A DNA stretch of 64,000 nt from Ahrensia sp. (GCA_002698425.1 NZXU01000015.1:10962-74961); one strand, 5' to 3'. Positions 8,969 to 20,348 are shown, counted from the first letter of the stretch. Translations and numbers: made by a program. The notes: generated by a model from the sequence alone, not told the origin.

Positions 8969-11900
8969 ATGCAAGGCGGCCTGATCATCATTGTGGCGCT
9001 CGGCTATCTGGCGATCCTGTTCGCCGTAGCCGCCTATGGCGACCGCAAATCGCGCGGCGGGCCGAGCAACCTGCCGAGGCCGAACATCTATGCGTTCAGC
9101 CTCGCCGTCTACTGTACGTCCTGGACATTCTTCGGCTCGGTGGGCGTCGCCTCGCAGGCCGGCTTCCAGTTCTTCACGATCTATCTCGGGCCGATCCTCG
9201 TCTTCACGCTCGGCTACAAGCTGATCGAGCGGATGATCACCCTGTCGAAATCCGAGAAGATCACCTCGATCGCGGATTTCCTGGCGTCGCGTTACGGCAA
9301 GAACGCCTGGGTGGCGGCGCTGGCGGCGGTGATCGCGGTGATCGGAACGGTTCCCTATATCGCGCTGCAATTGAAGGCGATCTCGGATTCGGTGACGCTG
9401 ATGGCGCACCATTACGACGTCTTCGATTCCGCGCAGCAGACCTTCCATGTCGACATCTCGCTGATCGTCGCGCTGTTTCTGTCCGTCTTCGCCATCCTGT
9501 TCGGCACGCGCCATGCCGACGCAACCGAGCACCAGGACGGGCTGATCCTCGCCGTGGCGCTGGAATCGCTGGTCAAGATCGCTGTCTTCCTGATGGTCGG
9601 CGGCGCGGTGGTGCTGTTCATGTTCGACGGGCCGGGGCCGATCATCGACGCGATCCGCCATGACGAGCGCGTCGTCTCGGCGATCTCGAACGGCAGTTCG
9701 CCAGCGACCTGGATCGTGATGACGCTGCTCAGCGCCTCGGCGATCCTCGCCCTGCCCCGGCAATTCCATGTCACCGTGGTCGAGAACCGCTCGGAATCCG
9801 AATTGCGGCGGGCGATCTGGCTGTTCCCGCTCTATCTCGTCGTCATCAACCTGCTGGTCCTGCCGCTGGCCGTCGCCGGCATGCTGCATCTCGGGCCGGA
9901 GGTGTCGCCGGATTCCTACGTGCTGGCGCTGCCGCTGTCGGCGGGACAGGATTTCCTCGCCTTCCTGACCTTCACGGGCGGGCTGTCGGCGGCCACCGCG
10001 ATGGTGATCGTCGCCTCGGTGGCGCTGGCGATCATGATCTCCAACGACCTCGTGATTCCGCTGATGCTGTGGCGCTTCGGCGGCCGGCTGCGCCGGGATT
10101 CGGGCGACTGGACGCGGGTGATCCTCAACATAAGGCGCGTCTCGATCTTCATCATGCTGATCGCGGCGTTCGCCTATTACCGGGCGGCGGCGGATTCGAC
10201 GCAGCTTGCCGCGATCGGCCTTTTGTCGTTCGCGGCGGTGGCGCAATTCGCCCCGGCGCTGGTGATCGGCCTGTTCTGGCGGGGCGCGAATGCGCGCGGT
10301 GCGCTGCTCGGCATGGGCGCGGGCTTCGTCGTTTGGACCTACACGCTGCTGCTGCCGACCCTGCTCGGCGGCGAGCATCCCTTCATCAGCAACGGCATTT
10401 TCGGCGTCGACGCGCTCAGGCCGCAATCGCTGTTCGGCCTGCAGGCGGCGCCGCTCGACCATGGCGTGTTCTGGAGCCTGCTGGTCAATGTCGTGCTGCT
10501 GTTCTTCGGCTCGCTTACGCGCGACCAGTCGCCGCTGGAAAGGCTGCAGGCGCTGACCTTCGTGCCGCACGACCAGCCGCAGGGCGTGAAGATCCGCCGC
10601 TTCCGCACCACGATCACGATCAGCGACCTGAAGACGACGCTGTCGCGCTATGTCGGGCGGGAACGCACCGAACGCGCCTTCGCCGCCTTCGAGGAGCGCG
10701 AGGGACGGCTGCTCGACGGACGGCAGACCACCGACATCACCGTCGTGCGCTATGCCGAGCAGATCCTCGCCTCGGCCGTCGGTTCGTCCTCGGCGCGGCT
10801 GGTGCTGTCGCTGCTGTTCGAGAAGGACGGCGCCTCCTCGCGCGAGACCGTGCAGTTGCTCGACGACGCGTCGGAGGCCTTGCAGCAGAACCGCGACCTG
10901 CTGCAGATGGCGCTCAACCAGATGGACCAGGGCATCTCGGTCTTCGACAACAATCTGCGGCTGACCAACTGGAACACGCAGTTCCGCGCGCTTCTCGGCC
11001 TGCCGAGCGCGATGGGCCAGTTCGGCTACCCGCTGAAGCTGATCACGGAGCGCCTTGTCGCCGACGAGCAGATCGACGAGCAGATGGCGCTCGACGCGGT
11101 CAACAACATCGCCTCCTTCAAGCGGGCGTGGCAATTGCCGATGCGGCGCGGCGGGCGGATCCTCGAAATCCGCTCCAACCCGATGCCGGACGGCGGCATC
11201 GTCGTCACCTATACGGACATCACCGGCCGCGTGGAGGCGGACGAGGCGCTGCAGCGCGCCAAGGAAAGCCTGGAGCACCGCGTCGCGGCGCGCACCGCCG
11301 AACTGACCACGGTCAACCGCGAGCTGGCGCGCGCGCAGGCGCTGGCCGAGGAAGCCAATCTCGGCAAGACGCGCTTCCTTGCCGCCGCCGGCCACGATAT
11401 CTCGCAGCCGCTCAACGCCGCGCGCCTCTACACGTCATCGCTGGTGGAGCGGACCACCGGCAAGCGGTCGCCGGACCGCGAAATCGCCGTGAAGATCGAC
11501 TCGTCCCTGCAGGCAGTGGAGAACATCATCGGCGCGGTGCTCGACATCTCGCGGCTCGATGCCGGCGCGATGACGCCGAACCCGTCGGTCTTCTCGCTCG
11601 GCGAGGTGTTGGCGCAGGTGAAGACCGACTTCCAGCCGCTCGCCGACGAAAAGGGGCTGGAATTCGTTGTCGTGCCGTCCTCGGCGGTGGTCGAATCCGA
11701 CCGGAACCTGTTGCGCCGGCTGGTGCAGAACCTCGTTTCCAACGCGCTGAAATACACCAAGACCGGCAAGGTTCTGGTCGGTGTGCGCAGCGACGGCGAC
11801 GACGCGCTGATCTGCGTCCACGACACCGGCATCGGCATCTCGTCGAAGAAGGCGAAGACCGTCTTCCGCGAATTCGAGCGGCTGTCGGAAGGCGCGCGCA

Positions 11901-12475
11901 TCGCCAGCGGACTGGGCCTGGGTCTTTCGATCGTCGACCGCATCTCGCGCGTGCTCGGCCTGACCATCGAGATGAAGTCGCGGCAGAACAAGGGCACGAT
12001 GTTCTCGGTGCGCATCCCGCGCACGGAAGCGGAACTGACCGCCAAGCCGGCGCGCGTCACCCGCACCGCGGCGTCGCGCCAGGTTCTCGCCGGGATGGTC
12101 GTCGCGTGCATCGACAACGAGGAGACGATCCTGTCGGGCATGCGCGTGCTGCTGGAGGGCTGGGGCGCCAAGGTCATCGCCGCGCCGACGCAGAAGAGCC
12201 TGCTGAAGGAGATCTCCAAGGCGGCCACGGTGCCCGACGTGATCATTGCCGATTACCATCTCGACGAGGGTCATAACGGCCTCGATGTCATCGCCGCCGT
12301 TCGCTCCCGGCTCGCGCCGCACATGTTCGCGATCCTCGCCACGGCCGACCGCTCGGCGCCGTTGCGCGCGGCCGCCGCCAATGCGGAGATCCATATTCTC
12401 AACAAGCCGCTGAAGCCGGCGGCGCTGCGAGCGTTGCTTTCGAGTGTCGCGCAGGAACGCGCGGCGGCCGAATAG
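8969..12475 (+). CDS. Hybrid sensor: sodium/solute symporter domain + PAS + histidine kinase + receiver
   Basis: About 1168 residues. Residues 1-500 form a sodium:solute symporter (SSF) like membrane domain with about a dozen helices (start [20 protein letters not shown]). A PAS-like segment (about 650-755) and a coiled coil follow. HisKA has the phospho-acceptor in [14 protein letters not shown] (about His809). HATPase_c has [21 protein letters not shown] and [13 protein letters not shown]-terminal receiver has [10 protein letters not shown] (Asp about 1094). The layout resembles CbrA/NahK-type kinases, which may couple transport or binding of a solute to signalling. GGGAGGGG before 8969 favours this ATG over the one at 8945. 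It abuts a convergent LuxR-type regulator, its probable partner; the ligand is unknown. Confidence 0.92.
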   Translation: MQGGLIIIVALGYLAILFAVAAYGDRKSRGGPSNLPRPNIYAFSLAVYCTSWTFFGSVGVASQAGFQFFTIYLGPILVFTLGYKLIERMITLSKSEKITSIADFLASRYGKNAWVAALAAVIAVIGTVPYIALQLKAISDSVTLMAHHYDVFDSAQQTFHVDISLIVALFLSVFAILFGTRHADATEHQDGLILAVALESLVKIAVFLMVGGAVVLFMFDGPGPIIDAIRHDERVVSAISNGSSPATWIVMTLLSASAILALPRQFHVTVVENRSESELRRAIWLFPLYLVVINLLVLPLAVAGMLHLGPEVSPDSYVLALPLSAGQDFLAFLTFTGGLSAATAMVIVASVALAIMISNDLVIPLMLWRFGGRLRRDSGDWTRVILNIRRVSIFIMLIAAFAYYRAAADSTQLAAIGLLSFAAVAQFAPALVIGLFWRGANARGALLGMGAGFVVWTYTLLLPTLLGGEHPFISNGIFGVDALRPQSLFGLQAAPLDHGVFWSLLVNVVLLFFGSLTRDQSPLERLQALTFVPHDQPQGVKIRRFRTTITISDLKTTLSRYVGRERTERAFAAFEEREGRLLDGRQTTDITVVRYAEQILASAVGSSSARLVLSLLFEKDGASSRETVQLLDDASEALQQNRDLLQMALNQMDQGISVFDNNLRLTNWNTQFRALLGLPSAMGQFGYPLKLITERLVADEQIDEQMALDAVNNIASFKRAWQLPMRRGGRILEIRSNPMPDGGIVVTYTDITGRVEADEALQRAKESLEHRVAARTAELTTVNRELARAQALAEEANLGKTRFLAAAGHDISQPLNAARLYTSSLVERTTGKRSPDREIAVKIDSSLQAVENIIGAVLDISRLDAGAMTPNPSVFSLGEVLAQVKTDFQPLADEKGLEFVVVPSSAVVESDRNLLRRLVQNLVSNALKYTKTGKVLVGVRSDGDDALICVHDTGIGISSKKAKTVFREFERLSEGARIASGLGLGLSIVDRISRVLGLTIEMKSRQNKGTMFSVRIPRTEAELTAKPARVTRTAASRQVLAGMVVACIDNEETILSGMRVLLEGWGAKVIAAPTQKSLLKEISKAATVPDVIIADYHLDEGHNGLDVIAAVRSRLAPHMFAILATADRSAPLRAAAANAEIHILNKPLKPAALRALLSSVAQERAAAE

Positions 12476-13150
12476 TCAGGCTTCGTCGGCGTCGTCGCGC
12501 AGCATGTCGGAGCCGATCTTCGACAGGAGGATGACCGCCTGGGTGCGGCTGTCGACATTCAGCTTCTGCAGCACCGCCGAGACATGTGCCTTGATGGTGG
12601 CCTCGGAGACGCCGAGTTCATAGGCGATCTGCTTGTTCAAAAGCCCCTCGCCCAGCATGCCGAGCACGCGCGCCTGCTGCGGCGTCAGCGTGCGGATGCG
12701 GCGGATCAGGTCCTCGATTTCCGCATCGTGCTCGGACCCGAGATTCATGCCCTCGGGCAATGCGATCTCGCCGGCCAGCACATCGGTGACGCCCTGGCGG
12801 ATCACATCGGTGCGCGCGGATTTGGAGATGAAGCCCGACGCGCCGAGGTCGATCGAGCGGCGTACGGTGGAGACATCGTCGGTGCCGGAGATGACGACGA
12901 CCGGAACCGCCGGATAGGTCGCTCGCACGGAAACCAAAGCGGAGAGACCGCTCGAACCGGGCATGGAAAGATCGAGCAGGACCAGATCGGTGTCGGGATT
13001 GTCATTGAGGGCCGCCATGGCGGACCCGAAATCCTCGGCTTCGCTTATCACCGGCGGCTCGAGGTCGTCCCCCATCGGAATGCTGATGGCAGACTTGATT
13101 GCGTCCCTGAACAAGGGATGATCATCCGCAACCAGAATATGTACCGCCAT
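12476..13150 (-). CDS. Two-component response regulator, NarL/LuxR family
   Basis: 224 residues. The receiver domain (about 3-125) has the acidic pair DDH near residue 9, the phospho-acceptor Asp60 in LVLLDLSMPG, the Thr/Ser switch in VVISGTDD and the Lys in FISKSA. A LuxR-type helix-turn-helix (about 153-212) contains LTPQQARVLGML, NKQIAYELGVSEATIKAHVSAVLQKL. It should bind DNA as a dimer when phosphorylated. The stop codon abuts that of the SSF-hybrid kinase with no spacer, and the pair is the likely signalling unit, although the kinase also has its own receiver, so phosphotransfer may be branched. Target genes are not evident. Confidence 0.92.
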   Translation of the reverse strand: MAVHILVADDHPLFRDAIKSAISIPMGDDLEPPVISEAEDFGSAMAALNDNPDTDLVLLDLSMPGSSGLSALVSVRATYPAVPVVVISGTDDVSTVRRSIDLGASGFISKSARTDVIRQGVTDVLAGEIALPEGMNLGSEHDAEIEDLIRRIRTLTPQQARVLGMLGEGLLNKQIAYELGVSEATIKAHVSAVLQKLNVDSRTQAVILLSKIGSDMLRDDADEA

Positions 13151-13348
13151 CGTCCACGCTCCCCCGAATCGCCCGGAATCCTCCGGCCGATTTAAACCGA
13201 TTATGACGGCGGCAGGACATGTGCTGTCAAGGCAAGGGCCGCGATCTCGGGCATCGAGAGAGAAAATTTCAGCGAAACAGGCGGGAAACGTTTGGAAAAA
13301 CCGTTATTGGTGCCTCATCGGCATGTATGCGCCGGAGGAGATATCGCG

Positions 13349-14356
13349 ATGACCGAGTTTGCCGATCCGAAATGGCCCGAGGCGGCGGTGTTCGCCGAGG
13401 AGAACATCCCGGCGGAGGCGCGCGCGCTCAACGCCCGCATCGTCGAGACGCTGTCCGCCGTTCCCGACCGCCGGGCGACGCCGCCGGCGGTGGTGCGCAC
13501 GCGTCGGGCAGCCGGACAGAGCATTTTTCCGCTTTGTGCGCCCGATCCCTACGCCGAGATCTTCCTCGCCGCCGGCCCGGACGGGCGCGACATTCCGCTC
13601 CGCGTGCTGCGACCGCGCGGCCGGCCGGCGCGCGGCACCTATCTGCATATTCACGGCGGCGGATGGTCGATGGGTTCGCCCTCCGAGAACGACGAGAGGC
13701 TGAGGCGGATCGCGGAGAATACGGGATTGGTCACGGTTTCCGTCGACTACCGGCTGGCGCCGGAACACCCCTGGCCCGACGCGCCGGACGACTGCGAGGC
13801 GGCGGCGCTCTGGCTGCTGAGGGACACCGGTCACGACCTGCCGCACGGCTTCCTCGCGATCGGCGGGGAATCGGCGGGCGGGCATCTCGCGGCCGTGACG
13901 TTGCTGCGCCTGCGCGACCGCCACGGGCTGTGGCCTTTCCATGCGGCCAACCTCGTTTGCGGCTGCTACGATCTCGGCGGCACGCCGAGCGTGCGCAACT
14001 GGGGCGAAGAGCCGCTCGTGCTGGAAACGGCGGACGTCGTCCACAGTACGGGCCTTCTCCTCGGAGATGCGCCGGACCGGCGCGATCCGGACATCTCGCC
14101 GCTCTATGCGACGCTCGACCGCATGCCGCCGGCGCTCTTCACATGCGGAACGAAGGATTTGCTGATCGACGACACGATGATGATGGCGCAGCGCTGGCAC
14201 GCCGCCGGAAACGGCGTCGAACTCGGGATTTATCCGGGCGGCTGCCACGTCTTCCAGTGCTGGCCGACGGCGCAGGGCAAGGCGAGCCTCGCCCAAATGG
14301 ACGCCTTCCTGAACCGCAGGATCGACGCGGTCACGACAAGGCGGGAAGCGCGCTGA
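13349..14356 (+). CDS. Alpha/beta hydrolase, HSL (GDXG) family esterase
   Basis: 335-residue predicted cytosolic esterase/lipase of the hormone-sensitive-lipase family. The oxyanion motif HGGGW is near residue 101, the nucleophile elbow GGESAGGH near 172-176, the catalytic Asp probably in TKDLLIDD (about 270) and His in GCHVFQ (about 299). Proteins of this family hydrolyse short-chain esters; the real substrate is unknown. The ATG at 13349 has GGAGGAG nine nt upstream and is preferred to one at 13292. Its 3' end overlaps the amidase gene tail to tail by 26 nt. Confidence 0.9.
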   Translation: MTEFADPKWPEAAVFAEENIPAEARALNARIVETLSAVPDRRATPPAVVRTRRAAGQSIFPLCAPDPYAEIFLAAGPDGRDIPLRVLRPRGRPARGTYLHIHGGGWSMGSPSENDERLRRIAENTGLVTVSVDYRLAPEHPWPDAPDDCEAAALWLLRDTGHDLPHGFLAIGGESAGGHLAAVTLLRLRDRHGLWPFHAANLVCGCYDLGGTPSVRNWGEEPLVLETADVVHSTGLLLGDAPDRRDPDISPLYATLDRMPPALFTCGTKDLLIDDTMMMAQRWHAAGNGVELGIYPGGCHVFQCWPTAQGKASLAQMDAFLNRRIDAVTTRREAR

Positions 14357-15098
14357 GCAGCCGGTGCAGGGTTTCGATGGTCGAGGCGTCCGCGACACCA
14401 TCGACGCGCGCCGGGCGAAAATGGCGCTGGAACGCGGCGACCACCGCGGCCGTCTTTTCGTCGAAGGCGCCTGTGATCTCGGCATTGTAGCCATACATCG
14501 CCAGCATGGATTGCAGCGCCTCGACGGGCTGACCGGTATCGCCGGTCGAAAAGAAGCGCCCGCCGCCAAGCGCCGACGGTTCCACCCAATGGCCGACGCC
14601 GGCGGCGGCGAGCCTGCCCCACGGGAACAATTCTCCCGGATCGCGCTTGCGGCCCGGCGCCACGTCCGAATGCGCCAGCACCCGCTCCGGCGGGATCGCA
14701 TTGCGGGCAAGAATGTCGCGCGACAGGGCGATCACAGCTTCGATTTGCACGTCGGGAAAAGCCGGAAGCGCGTATAGATGGCCGCCATTGACGATCTCGA
14801 TGCCGACCGAGCGGGAATTGATGTCTGTTTCGCCCTTCCAGTAGCTGCGACCGGCGTGCCACGCCCGCAGCGCTTCCGGCACCATCTGGACCACGCACCC
14901 GTCCTCATGGACGATGTAGTGGCAGGACACCTCGCTTTGCGGGTCACAGAGCCAGTTCTCGGCAATCCGTCCCGTTTCCATTTCGGTATAGTGCAGCAGC
15001 AGGATATCGACCGGCCCGCCGCCCACGCGCTCGCCGGTATTGGGCGAAAAGCGGACCGAGGCTGAGGTGAAATCCGGCGCGAAGGGCGCGTCATTCAT
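14331..15098 (-). CDS. N-acetylmuramoyl-L-alanine amidase, AmiD-like, with C-terminal peptidoglycan-binding domain
   Basis: 255 residues. An Amidase_2 domain (about 15-165) has the probable zinc ligands His36 (LLLHYTE), His143 (LAHSDVAPG) and Asp153 (KRDPG), and the catalytic Glu101 in VGIEIVN. A PG_binding_1 domain covers about 180-250 (ALQSMLAMYGYNAEITGAFDEKTAAVVAAFQRHF). It would cleave the bond between MurNAc and L-Ala, including in anhydro-muropeptides. I see no signal peptide at the chosen start, so it could act in the cytosol on recycled muropeptides like AmpD, or the start could be misplaced. It follows the DjlA-like gene with an ATGA overlap. Confidence 0.92.
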   Translation of the reverse strand: MNDAPFAPDFTSASVRFSPNTGERVGGGPVDILLLHYTEMETGRIAENWLCDPQSEVSCHYIVHEDGCVVQMVPEALRAWHAGRSYWKGETDINSRSVGIEIVNGGHLYALPAFPDVQIEAVIALSRDILARNAIPPERVLAHSDVAPGRKRDPGELFPWGRLAAAGVGHWVEPSALGGGRFFSTGDTGQPVEALQSMLAMYGYNAEITGAFDEKTAAVVAAFQRHFRPARVDGVADASTIETLHRLLSALPALS

Positions 15099-15805
15099 CC
15101 GCGTTTAAGCTCCGGTTCGATAACTTCCCACGCGTCGTTGATGGCGGCGATGCGATCATTGGCGATCTTGAGGAACTCTTCCGGCAAGCCGCGCGCCATG
15201 AGCTGGTCCGGATGGTTGTCGCGCACCAGCTGCAGGTAGCGCCGCCGCGCTTCCGCATGGCCGACGCCCGGCTCCAGGCCGAGAATACGCCAGGGATCGC
15301 GATGCCCCTTGTCCACGTGACGGGCGACGATCCGCTCGAAGGCCGTTCCGGAGATGCCGAAAATGCCGGCGACGTCGGTGAGAAACTCCAGTTCCTTGGA
15401 GTGGATGACGCCGTCCGCCTTGGCGATGTGGAACAGGCCGTCGAGAACGTCGATCAGCAGCGGACAATCCGGCGAGCCTGTGCCGCACAGCGACGCGACC
15501 TGCTCGGCATAGGCGCGGTAACCGGCGACATCCTGCTTGGCCAGATTGTAGAGGCCGGCCACGCGTCTCGCGTCATCGGCGGGGATTTCGAAGATCTCGC
15601 GGAAGGCGTCGACCTCGGAATTGGTGACGATGCCGTCCGCCTTCGCCATCTTTGCGGACAGGGCGATCATGGCGATGGAAAAAGCGACTCGGCGGCGGGT
15701 CGCCGGATCGCCGGCAAAGGCCGTGCGCACGGTTTCCACCAGCCCGGACAGGGCGGTGGTCGCTTTCGTGGAGACGAAATCGGAGATTCGGACCCAGATC
15801 GACAT
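15095..15805 (-). CDS. TerB-DnaJ (DjlA-like) co-chaperone
   Basis: 236 residues. A TerB-like helical domain (about 35-160; KMAKADGIVTNSEVDAF and IAKADGVIHSKELEFL are its two acidic helices) is followed by a C-terminal J domain (about 170-232) with the HPD tripeptide in RDNHPDQL. It should stimulate a DnaK-type chaperone. DjlA proteins usually carry an N-terminal membrane helix, which is not evident here. The downstream amidase starts inside its stop codon (ATGA), so the two are co-translated; this pairing is familiar in rhizobia and hints at an envelope-related role. Confidence 0.88.
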   Translation of the reverse strand: MSIWVRISDFVSTKATTALSGLVETVRTAFAGDPATRRRVAFSIAMIALSAKMAKADGIVTNSEVDAFREIFEIPADDARRVAGLYNLAKQDVAGYRAYAEQVASLCGTGSPDCPLLIDVLDGLFHIAKADGVIHSKELEFLTDVAGIFGISGTAFERIVARHVDKGHRDPWRILGLEPGVGHAEARRRYLQLVRDNHPDQLMARGLPEEFLKIANDRIAAINDAWEVIEPELKRG

Positions 15806-15870
15806 GGCTTCTCATAGCCGATGGCCGATGGCGATGTAAGGGCGTTTGCGCCACGGCGATGTCGGTCGGG

Positions 15871-15906
15871 AGCGCAAAAACGCCCGGGTTTCGGACCCGG
15901 GCGTTT
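15871..15906 (-). terminator. Rho-independent terminator of the acidic lipoprotein gene
   Basis: 12-bp inverted repeat AAACGCCCGGGT (15878-15889) and ACCCGGGCGTTT (15895-15906) with a 5-nt loop. On the minus strand the stem continues into TTTTTGCGC. It sits 21 nt after the lipoprotein stop. Confidence 0.88.
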
Positions 15907-15927
15907 CTCAAACAAACGGCCTTGTTG

Positions 15928-16524
15928 TTATTCTGTGGTGCTGGCCGTCGTTTCGTCCGATACCGACGTGTCGGCGGAAGCCTGCGCGCTGGCGTCGATC
16001 GCCATCTCGACATCGCTGAGCGATGCGAGAGCGGCTTCGAAATTGCCCTCGATGACCTGGTTGCGGGTCTCGTCGACGGCCTGCTGCGCCTCGCGCGGAT
16101 CCGCGAGATTGTCGATCGCGCGCTCGACCTCGATCAGCGCCTGGACGGCTGCGGCTTCCGATTGGCTCTGGATGGCGTCGCGCGCATCGGCCACGGCCTG
16201 TTTGGCTTCCTCGACATCGGCTGTCGCGGAGGCGTCAGCGGTCGCGGACGTATCGCCCGTCGGCATGGTGTCGTTGCCGGTCTCGGCATCCGCCTGCATC
16301 TGCGTGTCGTCGCCGGACATGGTCTGATCGGTCATGGTCTCGCCGGTCATGCCGTTATCGGCCGTGGTCGTCTGATCGTCGGCGGACGGGATGGTGGTGT
16401 CGACACCGGCGGTGTCTTCGACGGCGGCCGGGTTGTTGTCGGTGTTCTGCGCGGTTTCGTCGCTGCAGGCGCCGAGCGCGATCAGGGCGGCGACGGAAAC
16501 GGTGGAGAGAAGCAGCTTACGCAT
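15928..16524 (-). CDS. Acidic, low-complexity lipoprotein of unknown function
   Basis: 198 residues with a clear lipoprotein signal peptide: MRKLLLSTVSVAALIA then the lipobox LGAC (Cys20). Residues 21-110 are a disordered stretch rich in Asp, Thr, Ala, Gln and Met, with no aromatic residues. Residues 110-180 look like an alpha-helical coiled segment (VEEAKQAVADARDAIQ, AVQALIEVERAIDNLADPREAQQAV). It recalls small envelope lipoproteins but matches no family I can name. GAGG lies about 10 nt before the ATG. The gene is monocistronic with a strong terminator and is divergent from the oxoprolinase. Confidence 0.82.
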   Translation of the reverse strand: MRKLLLSTVSVAALIALGACSDETAQNTDNNPAAVEDTAGVDTTIPSADDQTTTADNGMTGETMTDQTMSGDDTQMQADAETGNDTMPTGDTSATADASATADVEEAKQAVADARDAIQSQSEAAAVQALIEVERAIDNLADPREAQQAVDETRNQVIEGNFEAALASLSDVEMAIDASAQASADTSVSDETTASTTE

Positions 16525-16709
16525 TGTGTCATACCTCACTGTTTTGTTGTTGTCGCCAACCCAACGGCGGTCGGCGCGATGGGTTCCTGCCGCGCGTTCA
16601 ATGAATCTCACGGGCTGTAACAAAGGGACGGGTACACGCGGTGCGCGGGCAAGGGTTGCCCGTGCCGGCAATCTCCTCCACAAAACCGCAAGCACAACAG
16701 GAGCGACGA

Positions 16710-19700
16710 ATGAGCGACAGGTGGGATTTCTGGATCGACCGCGGCGGCACTTTCACCGATGTCCTCGGCGTGGACCCGGCCGGCACCATCCATCCCTACA
16801 AGCTGCTGTCGGAAAACCCGGAAGCCTATCGCGACGCCGCCGTTCAGGGCATTCGCGACCTGCTCGGCGTGCCGAAGGGCCAGCCGGTGCCCGCGGTCCG
16901 GATCGGCACGGTGCGCATGGGCACCACGGTCGCGACCAACGCGCTGCTGGAACGCAAGGGCGACCGGACGCTGCTGCTGATCACCAAGGGTTTCCGGGAT
17001 GCGCTGCGCATCGCCTACCAGGCACGGCCCGATATCTTCGCCAAGGAAATCATCCTGCCCGAACAGCTCTACGAGCGGGTGATCGAAGTGCCGGAACGCG
17101 TGCTCGCCGACGGGACGGTGAAGACGCCGGTGGATCTCGCCTCCGTCGAGATCGCGGTTCGGACGGCCTATGACGAGGGCATCGAGGCCGTCGCCATCGC
17201 CTTCATGCATGCCTGGGCGCATCCGGCGCATGAGCTGGCGGCGGAGGAGATGGTGGAGATGATGGGATTCTCGCAGATCTCCGTCAGCCACAAGGTCTCG
17301 CCGCTGGCGAAGCTGGTCGGGCGCGGCGACACGACGGTGGTCGACGCCTATCTGTCGCCGATCCTCAGGCGCTATGTCGACCAGGTCGCGAGCGAACTGG
17401 GGGTCTCGGACGCGCCGGGCGGTACGCGGCTGCAATTCATGATGTCGTCGGGCGGGTTGACGGCGGCCGATCTGTTTCAGGGCAAGGACGCGATCCTGTC
17501 GGGTCCTGCCGGCGGTGTGGTCGGCATGGTCGAGACGGCGAAGGCCGAGGGCTATCACGACGTGATCGGCTTCGACATGGGCGGCACCTCGACGGATGTG
17601 GCGCATTATGCAGGGAGCTACGAGCGCGCCTTCGACACGGAGGTGGCGGGAGTGCGCATCCGCGCGCCGATGATGCGCATCCACACTGTGGCGGCCGGCG
17701 GCGGCTCGATCCTGCACTACGAGTCCGGGCGGTTCCAGGTGGGGCCGGATTCCGCCGGGGCCAATCCCGGACCCGCCGCCTATCGGCGCGGCGGCCCGCT
17801 CACCGTCACCGACGCGAACGTGATGACCGGCAAGCTCGATCCGATGCATTTCCCGGCGATCTTCGGGCCGGAGCAGAATGAGCGTCTCGACGCCGAGACT
17901 GTGCGCGAACGGTTCCGGGCGCTGGCGCAGAAGGTCGGCGACGGGCGGACGCCGGAGGAAGTCGCGGAGGGGTTCATCACCATTGCGGTCGAGAATATGG
18001 CGAACGCGATCAAGAAGATCTCGGTTCAGCGCGGCTATGACGTGACCGGCTATGCGCTCAACTGTTTCGGCGGCGCGGGCGGCCAGCATGCCTGCCTCGT
18101 CGCCGACGCGCTCGGCATGAAGGCGGTGCTGATCCATCCCTATTCCGGCCTGCTGTCGGCCTATGGCATCGGGCTTTCGAAGACCTACGCCTCGCGCCAG
18201 CATGCGCTGGTCGAGCCGCTGGAGGAAAAGAGCCGGGCGGCGATCGACGGGCTGATCGGGGACTTGACGGCGGATGCGAGCGGCGAACTGGAGACGCAGG
18301 GCATCGAGGCGGACGGCATTACGACGCAGCCGGTCCTGCATCTGCGCTATTCCGGCACGGACACTACCATCGAAGTGCCCTATGACGGCAAGGACCTGAC
18401 CAAGGCGGCGAAGGATTTCGAGGCGGCGCATATGGCGCAGTTCGGCTTCACCGATCCGTCACGCGGGCTGATCGTCGAGGCGGTCGGCATCGAGGCGTCG
18501 GAGGCGGTTCCCGAACACGCGGAAACCGAGGCCGAAACGCCGCCGGAGGCGCGCGAGTGCGAGGCCGGGCACGGACAGAAGGCTTACATGGGCGGCGCAT
18601 GGTGCGATGCGGGCCTCTATTTGCGCACGGCCGACGCCGCAGACCCCCTCATCCCCGGCGACCGGGTGAAGGGCCCCGCGATTATCGTCGAGGACAACCA
18701 GACCATCGTGGTCGAACCGGGCTGGCAGGCGGAGGTCACCGGCAACAACCAGCTGCTGCTGACGCGCTTCGAGGCGAAGGACCGCGCTGCGCCGATTGGC
18801 ACGCAGGCCGATCCAGTGATGCTGGAAGTGTTCAACAATTTGTTCATGTCGATCGCCGAGCAGATGGGCGTGACGCTGCAGAACACCGCCTCGTCGGTGA
18901 ACATCAAGGAGCGGCTCGACTTCTCCTGCGCGGTATTCGACCATACCGGTGCGCTGGTCGCCAACGCGCCGCATATGCCGGTGCATCTGGGCTCGATGGA
19001 CCGCTCGGTGGAATCGATCATCCGCCAGAACCCTCAGATGAAGCCCGGCGACGTCTATGCGCTGAATGCGCCCTATAATGGCGGCACCCACCTGCCCGAC
19101 ATCACGGTGGTGACGCCGGTCTTCGACGAAGCGGGCGAAGAGATCCTGTTCTTCGTCGCCTCGCGCGGCCACCATGCGGACATTGGCGGCATGGCGCCGG
19201 GCTCGGCGACGCCGCGCGCGACCCATGTCGACGAGGAAGGCGTGCTGATCGACAATTTCAAGCTGGTCGAGGACGGGCGGCTGCGCGGCGAGGCCTTCAT
19301 CAAGCTCCTGACCGACCACCCCTGGCCGGCGCGCAATCCGGAACAGAACCTCGCCGACATGCGCGCCCAGATCGCCGCCAACGAGAAGGGCGTCGCCGAG
19401 CTTCGGAAGATGGTCGGCCATTTCACCTTGCCCGTCGTGCAGGCCTATATGAACCACGTGCAGGACAATGCCGAGGAAAGCGTGCGCCGCGTGATCGACG
19501 CGCTGGCCGATTGCGAGGCGGAGTATCCGACCGACAACGGCCAGGTGATCAAGGTGAAGATCACGGTCGACAAGGCAAAGCGCGAGGCGACCGTCGACTT
19601 CACCGGGACGTCGCCGATGGAGAAGAACAATTTCAACGCGCCGGAGCCGGTGGCGCGGGCGGCGACGCTCTATGTGTTCCGGCTGATGGTCGAGGGCAAT

Positions 19701-20348
19701 ATCCCGATGAATGCCGGGTGCCTGCGACCGCTCAACATCGTCATTCCCGACGGCTGCATGCTGAAGCCGAGCTATCCAGCGGCCGTCGTCGCCGGCAATA
19801 CGGAGACGAGCCAGCATGTAACGAACTGCCTGCTCTATGCGCTGGACGCGCTGGCGAACGCGCAGGGGACGATGAACAACCTGACCTACGGCAACGCGCG
19901 CTACCAGAATTACGAGACGATCTGCTCCGGTGCGCCGGCTGGCAAGATGAATTCGGGGCGCGGCTTCGCAGGCGCGTCGGGCGTGCACACGCATATGACC
20001 AATACCCGCATGACCGATCCGGAAATCCTCGAGATGCGCTATCCGATCGTGGTCGAGGAATTCTCGATCCGGAAAGGCTCCGGCGGCGGCGGCACGTTCC
20101 ATGGCGGCGACGGAACACGGCGCGTGCTGCGGTTCCGCGAAGACATGGAATGTGCGATCCTGTCATCGCATCGGATCAATCCGCCAAAGGGACTCGACGG
20201 CGGCGGCGACGGCGAATGCGGCAAGACCGAAATCCGCCGGCTCGACGGGACGCTGGAGAAACTGAAGCATTGCGACCAGACGTCAGTGAAGGCCGGAGAA
20301 GCGGTGATCGTGACGACGCCGACGCCGGGGGGATATCTGCCGGAGTAG
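16710..20348 (+). CDS. 5-oxoprolinase (ATP-hydrolysing) / hydantoinase HyuA-HyuB fusion
   Basis: 1212 residues, the usual length of single-chain 5-oxoprolinases. The HyuA half (about 1-690) opens with [14 protein letters not shown] and contains [24 protein letters not shown] (the actin-like phosphate motif) and [18 protein letters not shown]. The HyuB half (about 710-1210) has [40 protein letters not shown] and [15 protein letters not shown]. Family enzymes open 5-oxo-L-proline to glutamate at the cost of ATP, or hydrolyse hydantoins; the fused form favours oxoprolinase. ACAGGAG precedes the ATG at 16710, and the conserved N-terminus starts right after it. It is apparently monocistronic. A pyroglutamyl peptidase is encoded at 33.6-34.2 kb. 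Confidence 0.92.
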   Translation: MSDRWDFWIDRGGTFTDVLGVDPAGTIHPYKLLSENPEAYRDAAVQGIRDLLGVPKGQPVPAVRIGTVRMGTTVATNALLERKGDRTLLLITKGFRDALRIAYQARPDIFAKEIILPEQLYERVIEVPERVLADGTVKTPVDLASVEIAVRTAYDEGIEAVAIAFMHAWAHPAHELAAEEMVEMMGFSQISVSHKVSPLAKLVGRGDTTVVDAYLSPILRRYVDQVASELGVSDAPGGTRLQFMMSSGGLTAADLFQGKDAILSGPAGGVVGMVETAKAEGYHDVIGFDMGGTSTDVAHYAGSYERAFDTEVAGVRIRAPMMRIHTVAAGGGSILHYESGRFQVGPDSAGANPGPAAYRRGGPLTVTDANVMTGKLDPMHFPAIFGPEQNERLDAETVRERFRALAQKVGDGRTPEEVAEGFITIAVENMANAIKKISVQRGYDVTGYALNCFGGAGGQHACLVADALGMKAVLIHPYSGLLSAYGIGLSKTYASRQHALVEPLEEKSRAAIDGLIGDLTADASGELETQGIEADGITTQPVLHLRYSGTDTTIEVPYDGKDLTKAAKDFEAAHMAQFGFTDPSRGLIVEAVGIEASEAVPEHAETEAETPPEARECEAGHGQKAYMGGAWCDAGLYLRTADAADPLIPGDRVKGPAIIVEDNQTIVVEPGWQAEVTGNNQLLLTRFEAKDRAAPIGTQADPVMLEVFNNLFMSIAEQMGVTLQNTASSVNIKERLDFSCAVFDHTGALVANAPHMPVHLGSMDRSVESIIRQNPQMKPGDVYALNAPYNGGTHLPDITVVTPVFDEAGEEILFFVASRGHHADIGGMAPGSATPRATHVDEEGVLIDNFKLVEDGRLRGEAFIKLLTDHPWPARNPEQNLADMRAQIAANEKGVAELRKMVGHFTLPVVQAYMNHVQDNAEESVRRVIDALADCEAEYPTDNGQVIKVKITVDKAKREATVDFTGTSPMEKNNFNAPEPVARAATLYVFRLMVEGNIPMNAGCLRPLNIVIPDGCMLKPSYPAAVVAGNTETSQHVTNCLLYALDALANAQGTMNNLTYGNARYQNYETICSGAPAGKMNSGRGFAGASGVHTHMTNTRMTDPEILEMRYPIVVEEFSIRKGSGGGGTFHGGDGTRRVLRFREDMECAILSSHRINPPKGLDGGGDGECGKTEIRRLDGTLEKLKHCDQTSVKAGEAVIVTTPTPGGYLPE

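Noticed and set aside
8777..11395. A very long minus-strand open frame continuing upstream of mscL across the kinase gene
   Set aside because: It is the antisense of the SSF-hybrid kinase. The product is low-complexity Arg/Gln/Asp/His-rich sequence with no domain, typical of shadow frames in high-GC DNA; only the mscL part at its end is real.
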